Shown: in pieces, positions 29,501 through 41,500 of the stretch
How positions within the stretch are numbered: position 1 is the first letter of the stretch
Layout of the letters: every line of letters begins with the position of its first letter
Assembly: GCF_003590095.1 (NCBI RefSeq)
Contig: NC_039491.1
Span: 10,354,001 to 10,418,000 of the forward strand
Origin: Trichoplusia ni
Lineage: Eukaryota; Arthropoda; Insecta; Lepidoptera; Noctuidae
Reading direction: 5' to 3'
Length of the DNA stretch: 64,000 nt
Translations under genes and position numbers: made by a program
The notes under the pieces: model-generated
Told to the model about the DNA's origin: nothing
Databases searched by the model: none
The model's input: only the letters and a program-made list of their open reading frames with translations

Positions 29501-32500
29501 ATACAGGCAAAAGGATATATTTTGAGTATTCACATAGAATATTGCTCTAGACGCTGAGTTCAAAATTCAAATTTACAATAAAGAGGTGGAAATTGAAAAT
29601 CAGAAGTGAGTTTCACCCATACTGACAATTTACAGCGAAAACGAAAGATGCAAATATTTGAGCACGTAGCAGACAATATATACCAGTGCCTACATCCTGG
29701 CATCTCCACATATCAATAACAGCATGTTTCCTGCTCCAAACAAACCTTTTTGTTTATCGCATGACTCGAACAGTTGACAGTTGATAAGGGTGCCGTCACA
29801 CTTGAGCTATTCTCGTAACGACGCCGCGATGCACGATAGCATTGTTTGTGAAACGTTACGTCTGACATGTTTGCACAAAGCTTTATTTATTAAACTCCTA
29901 ATATGTGGGACACTGATGATAAATTTATGGGCGTAATGAAGGAATCATGTTTTTTATCCCTCTTTGTTTTTTTGTGACATTGGCAATGTCGGTCCCTTCA
30001 AATTGACAGATTATTACTCTCAACCTTTGATTGTTATGACCCTTATTTAATGTTGTAATATATTTCATTTTGTAAAATATTCTAGGCACAGATGTTTGTT
30101 TCACTACAGAATTATTGCTAACTATATTTTGTAACCGCTTTGCTATCTAGGTGTTAAAGAAAGCGGCAAAAAGCAGCTCATAGCTTTTCGTCGAGTTCAA
30201 GCGTTTTCCTAGCGAATTTTATCGAAATTGGTATTTTAATTGTGCCTTAAAATTGTGGAAGGAAGATAGATTTCACATTTATGATATAAGTAAGAATTTG
30301 TGTCATTCAGAAAACCTATTTTGTTTTGTTGTTAAGTGTTTCAGCAACAGTAACAGTTTAATTATTTTTTAATTGCAATTGTTACAAATTTATAATTAAA
30401 TTTATTTGTTTTGACAAGATGTTTGTGTACATAGCACGTATTTAGCGTCTCGGGGAAATCCATATGACTAAGTGCCTTTTAATAGTTTAATAGTGCCATT
30501 TAATTAATTTAGTAAAATGAAATTATTATTTTAGCAACTTTACATCTCTTTGGTAAACAACTAACCGTTCTTGATAAGAAAAATATTGTTCCAATTTAAT
30601 TTAATTTGTCAAGGTGCCTTTACATCAAATATTTCAAAAATTCAGTAAAGAAAATCTCTATTATTTCAATTCCTTATTTGCTTTGTAGTCTTCCGTGCCT
30701 TCAAGGATTTATAAAAAGTTGAAACAAGATAAAATCTAAGAATATACATTGTCATGAAGGATTCTAGGTCAAAACAAGGGTTAATGTAAATTATTATCTT
30801 GTCCATTTAAATAAAAACTTAGCGTTGTCTTATCAAGATTGCAGTAAGGCGAGTGAGCGTGTTGCATCAAATTTCTATGAAAATAATCATAATAATTGTT
30901 AACAATACAAAGTTGTTTCATTTCTTAAATTCAAAATTATTAATTAATAAAAAACCTGACAGCAAAAAAGGTCGATTTTCGGTGCCACCACTAATTTAAT
31001 CATTAAATTAAAGTTAAGAACTCTGCATTCAATCATCAATATTTGATTTCGGTTACGCTTTCATTTGAATCCCGTCTCGACTATATTTGCAGACATTAAG
31101 TTATCTTCAGAAATTACCCCCCACGAATTTTAAATGGTTTGTCCGATTTTTATCACACATGTCTAAGAACACTCGCACATAATTCATCTTTAAAACAAAA
31201 TAAATTGATTTGAAATCGCTCAATTTGGTCGGGAGCAATGATTCCATAGACTTATAACCCTCCTCTTTGCGTCAGGGTTAAAAGAACTGTTGTAGTTATA
31301 AAAGCGAGATACAGCTTTACGCCATACATTGGGTATGGTGATGGGATAATAGGCTAGCCTTGTAGGATACTCTCAGAGTGGTACTTCTGCCATTTTTAAA
31401 GCGAGACGAAGCACTACCTTGCACGTAGTGGCTTCTCTGTCCTACAACGTCGAATACAATATTTCAAATACATTTGTTGAAAATTGAAAATGTGTTTTTT
31501 TTTAATTACTCCTTCTCCCCTCCTTTAATCCTTGTGTCACGTGCACAACAACACCCAGACTCAGAACAAGCATTTAATTGTTAATAGGGATTCTCTGTAA
31601 GGTAATTCCAGTATGATACGTGTTTTGTGACAGTTGTTGTTGTTGATTCATTCTTGGAATAATGTATTCATAGTTTCCGGGAATAAAGAGTTATTTGTAA
31701 ATAATAATGTAAACAGTTCACTATGAATGATGGTAATAACGTAGACGTAATTTCCTATTACTCATCTTTAATGTGGCTATTGAGAAATAGGACTAAATAT
31801 TTATTTGTTGTTTTGTAAACAACATGCTTAACGCTGGTAACAACTATGTCTTCATAAATAATTCTCCAAGTTTCTGACTGTGCAACGAACTTTGACCAAC
31901 AGCACGTCAAGCCAAGTGAGGTTCTTATAATCGTTACCGTTAACGAAACAGAACTTGGTTCTGTAGACAAACGAGTTCATCTTTCTTGAAACCGGCTCCT
32001 CCAACGAAAACTATGTAATGAATTTGGACTAAACTTTGTACATAGATAGTTTATTACCTTTCTTTTTTTAACCCAAGTAGGTGAAGTATGCCGGACTCTT
32101 ACCGGCTAAAACCACCGGAGTGCTTCACCCTTCCCTTGTTCCTGAGACCACGGGAACGCGATAAAAACTCAAAAGCGAAAAGTTTATATATATAGCAGTT
32201 TTTGTCCCGATTTTATGTGCCTGTGGGATCATTCTTGATTTTTTGTGGCGTGTGGAATCGCTGGCAACAGAATTGCTAGGAAATAATTTATATATAATCA
32301 TAGTGTTTATAGGTACTTACTGGTCAGTGTTGTCGATGCGCGGTCTCCTCTCGTAGGGCACGCGCGCGCTGGCGGGCGCGAGCAGGCGCTGCGTGTCCGG
32401 TGCGCATGCGCGGGCGAACGCCGCCGCCGCTTCAACAGCCGCCTCCTCGTCGTATGTCGATGTGTCGTCTTCGGCTAAACAATTAAACAAATCTTAGTAT

Positions 32501-35500
32501 TTTGAACATTTAGCGTATACTAGTTGATTATGGTAAGATCTTCTTGGTAAGGAATTAAATTTTTGTGTTTCAGGAGGTTATACAACCGACCAAATCATAC
32601 GCAGAAAAACAGCTGTCACAAAAAAGATATAGAATCTAAGAGAGATGACAAATCGATCGATGATATTGATCAAAGTAGATCAACCAGTGTTATCTATAGT
32701 AGATTGCTATCATATTCAGTTCGGTAGACGAATATTTATTAGAATAGAATATAATATTTATTGTCTTGCATCTTCTCCTGAATGAAGACTTCTGACCTCT
32801 CTTCTCATAACTTCATTTGAAGAAACCCGTTTTAAGGTAAACACAGGGATACAGGATCTACATGCAGAGGACTTGTTGAGAACATTAATCACGGTGGACG
32901 GTAATAGGTGTCGTAACATCCAAACAGTTTTATAGCAGTCCATTAGTAAAAACGAAAACATTATAAATCGTATACTTTAAATGAACCAAAAACGTGTAAA
33001 GTTATCATTATTTATCTTCTAAGACATAACTAAAGAAATAGACACATTAAAACCTGCAATGCGTATTTTCGGAGATAAGAGTTATTATTTAAACTTTCAT
33101 GGCGTATTTGAAGATACGAACGATAATGATAAAACAAATAATCTTAAAGTTTTGGCTAATAAGATAGTGGCTGTGTTTATAAATGTCCTTGTGGTTTAAA
33201 GTTGACAGTCATTGCATGTCACATAAGGCTTGGAGCAGACTGAGGGCCTCCCACGAGCAATGGTGGCCAGAGATACCGAGGCCGAGAGATATGACACCTT
33301 TAATATTTTTTGTATAGACGTCTTACATAATTATGATTTATGACACACGTAATTCTCGCACTGTATAAAAATAAATGTGGTAGCTTTCTTAATTCAGTGA
33401 TTTTCGGGCACTCTTAGAAAAAGAACAGCTGGAGCTTTGCCCGCCCGTTTGAATAAAGCCTTATATTAGAATTCCGTGCATAGGTAGTAGAAACGTTTTT
33501 TAAACCTTCTTTAATCTTCTTCTGAATTACCTCTCAGTTTTCGTTTAGGTGAAGAAAAAGTTCTCGCTACTAATGAGAAAGAAGGTTCAGTTGACAAGCC
33601 TACAGTCATATTTTTATTTAATAACAATAACGGTTCATATATTTTTTTAATTGTACATTTTCTTTGTATTTTCTTATATTAAGGAAGAATGCATGATGCT
33701 TTTAATTTCTTTAAATTCTATAATATTTATATACTTTATTAAAGTAAGGACCACACCAATCAACTTGACACAAGAAGTCTTTATATTAAGCAAACCAAAG
33801 ACAATGCTATCAACTCACGATCATATTCGAACCCCTCGTTGTAATACGTAGCTTCGTACATCGCCTTCGCTATCTTTGACAGCTCCCGAACGCATAGACC
33901 ATCCAAGATGGCGTGGTGGCGGGAAACGTCTGTCACTTCACTGTTCCCACTCAAATTTTAAACAATATACACACCATTGCTGTTTACTTCTATATTTCTA
34001 AATGTTGTATGTTGGACTACATTTAATGTAGGCTAGTTTTGTGGCTTCATCTATCAGTAGACTGAGTCAACACAACACAACAACAATTAAACATTACAAA
34101 ATTGTTAACATTTTCTGTGGTTTAATTTAAATTACAAATTGTGTAATATCAATTTGTTTTTCGCTTAGTAACGTCACTTGAATACCAACAAAGAGTTCAT
34201 CTGCTTACAATCTGGCACTGTCCATTGATAAAATTATTGTTTGGATAAATTCAATATTAATATGACATTATTACTCAATTTATCTGTTCTATAAACACAG
34301 CTGTTTCAATCCGCATTTGGTCATGTTTCACACACGGCACAATCCACAGATTATTTCTACGCACTGACACTTTTTTTTTAAATTCAATAATATTATTAGA
34401 CACCGGCGTTATTTTGGTACAGTTTTAACAAGGAGGTTGTAAGCTTTAAAGTGATAGTGACATTATCAAGTGTCTCGAGGCAAGTGAGCCAAAATTGTGG
34501 AATGTTTGTATACAGATACGTATTCGTTAATTAAAGATGCTGTTAACGAGGTTGCGCTCTTTAATTTCATACATCGCTGCTTTGCAAGTACTGATCGAAA
34601 TTAAAAAAATCAACGCAGGATGCACTGCATGGCACTGCATGACACGACTACTGGTTAATACGGATAGTAATCATTTGCTTAAAAAGGGGTAAGAATAAGT
34701 TTAACTAATCAACTCCTTATTAGTAGCTCTACCTTATCGCAATCTGTATAAAGATACTGTGAGTCAACAAGCCTTTACTTTTTCCGAAATTTGTATTTCT
34801 TTTACAGTTAAATTCAAATCAAATCAGATCTTTATTTACAAAAAATGTGGTACAAGAATGAAGCAGTATCACACACTTAACTATAAAAAGTTTCCCGGTA
34901 AACCGATGCCCTAAAAAGATAAGGAAGTGATTTTCAGTGATAGAGGCTTTTGTCTCATCGTTTCACAACCTATTTGATTAAAAGTCAGATGAAGGTTGAT
35001 AAAGCCTGTTCTAAACTATCTACATAACCTTTATTTTTCCGAATCAACTTTATACTTTAATCAAAGATTAATACTGCCATGCACGTAATTTAAGAGTTAG
35101 TCACAAAACTTGAAAGGCGTGCCCGAGAAATGTCAAAAACCGAAAGAAAATGCACAACTAGTAACTTCCAGCCCGGGTAAAGATAAATAATAACTAAGCA
35201 ATGTTCACAAAGAGAAACTCGTACGGGCTTCGTACCTCGACTTAGTACGACAATAATCTTGTTAAGGGAAATAGCGATAGCCTTACGGTATAACCGTTGG
35301 ACTGCCAAGTCTAAGGTCGTGGGTTCGAATCTCGCCCACACCAATGTCTTTTTTATTTCATGTGCGAATTTATTCTGCTGTTCATCAGTAATATACAACA
35401 TATGGGCTGTACATACTGAAAAAATAGCGTAGGCAATGATATATTTCGATTAAAAAACTGTATTACTAACATAGTTTTATCCGTGTGTATGTTCATTAAC

Positions 35501-38500
35501 CGTGGAGATTTTATTATATAGGTAGGAAACCACCACACTGTTAGCTTTAAGGGGCTTTAGGGTTAAGCCACGTCTGAGGCCTACGGGTGGCTTAAGCTGT
35601 GGCGCCAGAGGCGAGCGGTATTACGAGAAACTACATAGGGCCCAGTCTTTCATTGTTTGTTTTAATACTCTTTGCTCTATTCTACATATATACCTCATTA
35701 AAACTAATTAAGGGTAGTAGAACTCGCCAAAACAACGAAACATGTTTATTATAGATACCTTATCATTCTTTAATCAAAAATGTTTTCGTGATAACATACT
35801 GTATTATTATTTCGGAACTACATTGGTAGTTCGATGTCATCATTATCAGTTTTCTTTAAATTATTGCTCTTTCCAGAAATATTGATTCCAGGTAGAGATG
35901 GGCAGATTAGTATTCTGAGAGATATTAATTTTCCTCAGTTTGTCAGTTGTCTTGAAATAAGCTTGTGCTATGTGTAATCCTAGCTCACGTTTCTTGGTTT
36001 CCTAACGGACGTGGCAAAGAGTCTATTTCGATAACGACTCTGGTCATGCACTCGTATATGCAAATTTAAAATTATTCCTTTTTTATCAAGAAAATTAAAT
36101 GCCATTAAGATTTTTTAAGTCCTATTAATATAGAGAACAATGGGTTTTATTAATTAATGAAGGAGTAATTGATATTATTTTAGTTCTTATCAAGCTCTTA
36201 TCGTGATTAATGGGTTACTATACCGTTAACCACGAACTACATTTTATGTTATTGATTAACCAGTAATGTGGTACGTGACTTAGCTCAAATAAAAAGTTAC
36301 CAGTGCAAGGTGCAAGGGTCAGTAATGACCTTGGCAAAATTATTGTAACGCTCATTTAAGGGAACCAATATCGAGTTATATTCTTTTGGACAACGAATCA
36401 GCAACTGTCTTTGTAAATGGGGTTACGGCTTTAGGCCTTGGTGCAACCTCTAAATTTGGCGTCCCACCAAGCCGTGGGTATTAGCTATTAATTCAATAAG
36501 GAAGAATGGAATTATAGAATTGCTCCAAGGATGACAAACGGTTTATTTAAACATTAGTTAGTTGGTTTGTTTGATAGAACGAGGTGCGATGTATTTACTT
36601 TCAATTTTTCCAAAGCCGTAGTATTTTGGATAACAAGGCCATTTTAAGGAAGACATTCTTGGCACATGCCAGTTCTAAATGCAGGTTTAAGAGTTAAATA
36701 TAGAGATATAATTTCTCCATTTGATTTAAATTAAGTGAAGGTTGAAAATCTTAAAAGCCTAAAGCGTATAACTCCTCTTGAAATTTGAAACACCGATCCA
36801 GCGGTTTCATCGGCAAGAGTTAAAATGTTTGCTGAACTCTTAACGGCTAAATCATTTTATCAAGGATCAGTTAATGTACGGCCTAGATACTAAACGCGTC
36901 AGCCCGGCGATCCTTTATGACATCCTTGTTAAATGACTAATTTATTTTTATTTTTTAGAAAAAGGTTTTATTAATTAAAGTGATACACACCCCTGCTGGT
37001 AGGACGCGCTTTCAACTCCAAAGTCGTCACTTGTTCAACCTCCATTTTCACAATCACTACACAATAGTTATTAAAAAAATATGTACGAACAGCTTGCAAT
37101 CGAAGATCAATAGCACTGAATGCGTCAATACGCCGATAACCTATTTATATGACCAGTGTTATCTAAGATAAGCCCGCGTTACGATCGCTCACACAAGGTG
37201 TAACATCCTTTTACTTTTATTTACTCAAACTTAACCCTTTTTCTCATTCATTAAAGTTGTAATTCGTGTGAACATTTACGACAATGCGTATCCTTAGAGC
37301 TGTCTACTGTCTTGTTTTTTTGTTATACATATAATTATGGGAAATGAAATGATTTTTATGCGTAGGACGAAATTTTATGACATATTTAGTTGATTGTTAT
37401 CAGATTCTGAATACAGTGTCAGTTCTTCTATGAATCACAGTTGATTCATGATTGCGATGTTATTATCGTTGATGAAATTTGGTGTAATATGTACTAGAAT
37501 GTTCACTTTCCTTTGTTTTTCAGCTTCAAATCTCATCAGATATTTTTAGAAGGTGAAAGATGGTCCGTTAGTGTTTAAGGCAAGTGATTGTCTTGATAAC
37601 TCGTTAAAGCGATGCCAGCTGTTATTCTGACAAATGAAGGGTATCCCCTTGATGCCGTCATGTAGAACTGCATTATTCCACAAAAACTGTCTCATAACGT
37701 GCATTAAGGTATTTAATAAGATTCCGAAAGATATACGGGAACTACCATTACTGCAAATGAAACGTAAAATAAAGCACTATTTATTAAACAATGTTTATTA
37801 TGACCTTAAAGAGTTTTTCGACCACAGATTTTAGTACCTACAGCATTTATGATTATTAATTGCGTGATATTGCACCTAAGTATATTATTACGCTAAGACT
37901 GAATTACCTCATTGTAATATAATTTACTTAACTTTCATTAATTTTATCTATTTTTTTTATCTATATTTAAATAACACCATGTCTGGTGTTCATACTTTCG
38001 CATGCTGCGTAAGGCATAATGTGTAGAACTAAATTTGGCTTAAATACTAACATCTGTCTGTACCCATATTTAAAGCGAAATAAATGATTTGATTTGATTT
38101 GATTTGATTTGATCCCCAAAGATGTCGTTTAAAATAGCAGATTTCTCGTATATTTAAATTGTCAGAAGAGTTCACTGAAACTCAATAAGCAGTAGGTAAA
38201 TGTGTCCGATTCGAAATATTAAACACATGGCTAGCTCATAAAAATCTGTTTGTTTTAATGTTCATTAAAAAAAATGTATAGCCGGTGTCCCTCTTAGTAA
38301 AATTATAAACTAGATACGACAATTTCAAATTTTTATCATTTTTCTTCTTGCAGTTGGGAAAAACGGAGGTCGATTAAGGTTTCATAACTATCGTGATTAC
38401 TTTTCTTATTGTTCTTTATTCCTAGTGTGAGCTGAGCCACTTATCAAGCAATCAGTGTCTTTGTTTATGTTTTGTATGTAGGTAATTAAAGTTTAATAAC

Positions 38501-41500
38501 CGGTATTCATTATCAATACTTATCTACTGGGGCTGTATGTCACAATATCAGTTCAATGCGTAATTTTTAATGTTTAATTTAAAGACTGAATGTTTTCTGA
38601 TTGAACTACGAGAAATCTGTATTATGAGCAGGCTTTTTTTACCTGGCGTCTGATGAATTGTTACGCACCGGCCAAAACACGGGAGACGTTACAAGGTGGT
38701 TTAGCTTTAGTCAGTAGGAGTCTGACAGCACCCACTTCCTCCCCCGAGGAGGTGTAAAATCCCTTCTTTATTAAGGGATTTTACCTTACATTTAAGGTAC
38801 TATCAGCGGCTAGCAGCGGGCCAAACTTGTTTACGATGCGCTGCGCCCTTTTTACTATAAACACGACATTTGTACATTCCTTGAAGGAACTAGTTTCCCG
38901 AATCAAACATCTATGTGTCCTCTATGAATTGAGCGCACCAAAAATACACTAATAAATAATAAATAAATGCGGACAACATCACATACATTGTTCTGAACCC
39001 AAAGTAAGTTGCTATAGCACTTGTGTTATGGAATTCAGATACAACGAAGGTACCACAAACACCCAGACCCGAGACAATGTAGAAATGTGATTTTTACATT
39101 GACCCGACCGGGGATCGAACCCGGGACCTCAGAGTTAGCGACACCTTGAAACCGGTGCGTACGCCACTCGACCACGGAGGTCGTCAAACTACGTTTCTTT
39201 CCAATTTTGCGGGGTGCTAAAAAATCTGGCAAGTTTAAGTCTATAGTTGGTAATAAATATCGTACCGGTATCAGAGTTATGGGAGTGCGGGTTGTGTATG
39301 ATGCGTATCCGGCGGTCGCTGGGTGCGAGGCCCGGCAGGTCGGCGGGCAGGCGCCAGCGCGCCGCGTCGGCCTCGCGCGCGCTGCGCGGGAAGTACAGCG
39401 GCGCCAGCGCGCTCAGCAGCGCCACGTCCGGCCCGCACGACGACGACAGCACCACCAGCGCCGGCAGCCGCTGCTGCTCCAGGTGGCGCCGGATCGTGCC
39501 TACAGGGAATTATTTACTAGGTTATTTTCTTAACGCCGATTAGTGCTTTATTGTAAGCAGTTTGCGAGCTTCGACTCGGTTTGACCATGTCGCATCAGCT
39601 TATGGTAAAGGATCGACTAGTTTCGGACCCAACTGGATTGTTGAGTCTGAAACTAGTCGGGCAATCCTGATGAATACGCATGAGTAAAGTATATTTTTAT
39701 AGTAACTATAAAAATATACTTTACTCATGCGTGTGAGCTGTTCTCGAATAGGAGCAACGTTATCAGATAGTTGTGAATATTTGGTTTAATGGGTACCTTA
39801 CTAAAATTAACCTTATTTAATAGGTATCAAGCAAGAAATTTATTGCGCCTGAAATTTTTTGACGAGCTAATTTTGTCACTTGAAATTGCTATAATTTTTA
39901 TTGAAGGAAACGTATGTCAAATATAATAAAAAAAAATCAAAATATTTTAGTCATTTCCTTTATCTTTTTTTGAAGGGATTATTAAGATCGCAATTTTTAT
40001 TGTCTCACTATGGATTTCAGAACAAACCGTAGACAATATGTACTCACGTAATGCTACATGCGCGGCCAGGTCTGGTGGGAACTGCTTGTGCGGCGCGCTG
40101 ATGACGCACAGCGCCAGGGAACGCGCGCCAATCTCACTCGCCTTGCAGAGCACGTTCCTGAAATAAACAACAAGATATCATTAGGACAGGTCTCAAGAAA
40201 TCCACATGGGCTAAGGAAAATATAGGCAAAAAAGAATATTGTTTAGAAAAATTGCTCTTTAAGAAACTTAAGATTAGGGATATAAAGGAATTTAAAAAAA
40301 GATAGAGGCATAAATAAATATTACAACAGTTAAAATGAACAGAATATGGGAGTCACTTCTGAATTAAGGAGTTTTGAGCGAATGACTTGGATTTTCCTTA
40401 TACAGCTTTCAGTCCATTATTTGAAGTTTGTCTCCATACCTGTAGCAGTTGTGGAGCGAGGTGTCGGCCGCGGTGTGGTACTTGGCGACGTACTTCGGGC
40501 TGACTGTGTGGATAATGTGGCGGCATCGCAGCCCGAACCCAGGGGTCAGCACTACTTCACCCGTGCGGCACTCTGAGGAAGGGGAAACATACTTTTGTTT
40601 GAGAATCCGTCGCACGAAGAATGTCTCGTTTGCAAAATTGACTGAATTTTAGAATCGGATTTCTCGTCAGAATATTAAATTGAACTTTTTTGCAGAAGGA
40701 ACCTGTTATGTGGAACGGTATAATTATTGAAATGTTTGGGTGATTTGGCCAATTAGTAGTCATGACTGTTGTTTATATAAAAGACAACATTCACATTTAA
40801 ATGATTTTTGAAATATATTTTTGTAAACTTCCAGACAAGCCTTTATAAATGCTACATTCCAGCTGGGTTTTCTGTTCAAACACTTACGTGTAAGTTCTTA
40901 TTTTATCCATCATCAAAACTATCCTTACTACTAATTGTAAGGATAGTTTGCGACATTTTGCGACATTCCCCTAAACCCTTGTCACGTCAAAACCAGCTTT
41001 ACACATATCACATTAAGATTCAATTTACAAATCCCTTCTGACCATATCCTCTAGTGATGATCTCCTCCTTGAGCTCGGGCCCGGCCGCCTGGAGGATGCG
41101 CTCGTTCACCGCGTTGCACTCCGTCAGCGTCTCGTCCGTCGTGTTCGTGATCACGTCCACCTCCAACGACGATATGTCACCTTGCCTGAAATGGGGAGAT
41201 GAAGGATTAATTAATTGTGCTATTAATGTAGAGCAGTGGTGTAGTAGTTCCTAGTGGTGGATTTGTTGATATTCGGGATGGAAAAAGTCAGGTCTTAATT
41301 TGGAATTCAATTTTATTTATGTGTTAGCTGCAGTCGACTCATTAATGGTTTTTGTATCCTTGACATCGATTTAATATATTATATATCCAGGATGTCGGAA
41401 TTTGGAATAATTTTAAGATTAGTAAATGCTGGGCTCATTGTTTTTAGAATGATACCTATACAAATTAGGGTGCCTGATTTTTTTCAAAGTTTAAATTTAT

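Larger units (their letters stand above)
4476..32320 (-). other. GDAP2 intron 7, 27.8 kb
   Basis: The giant intron separates the linker exon from the CRAL-TRIO exons. Apart from the alternative exon and promoter-like blocks it holds AT-rich DNA, Lep1-type Helitrons (14228-14439, 26400-26676), SINE and LINE pieces, hairpins at 10559-10617 and 20694-20748, and four TGACGTCA sites (9072, 9093, 11361, 12408). Low-complexity A/T runs occupy 5750-5890. I saw no further gene on either strand between the listed features. Confidence 0.85.
32475..39265 (-). other. GDAP2 intron 6, 6.8 kb
   Basis: No coding exon seen. It holds a tRNA-headed SINE (35262-35345), LINE 3' ends (34811-34960, 37540-38114), a retroelement fragment (38650-38785), a tRNA-headed SINE on the minus strand (38935-39186), and a YY1-like CCAAGATGGCG block at 33902-33930. 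Confidence 0.85.

Noticed and set aside
35262..35345. Functional tRNA gene
   Set aside because: The A and B boxes are present, but the acceptor stem does not close and the sequence continues as SINE body.
39100..39186. Functional tRNA gene on the minus strand
   Set aside because: The head of a dispersed SINE with its characteristic body attached; no closed cloverleaf.
39207..39533. Plus-strand open frames (65-108 residues, Arg/Ala-rich) over exon 6
   Set aside because: They are the antisense of GDAP2 exon 6 and are open only because that exon is very GC-rich.
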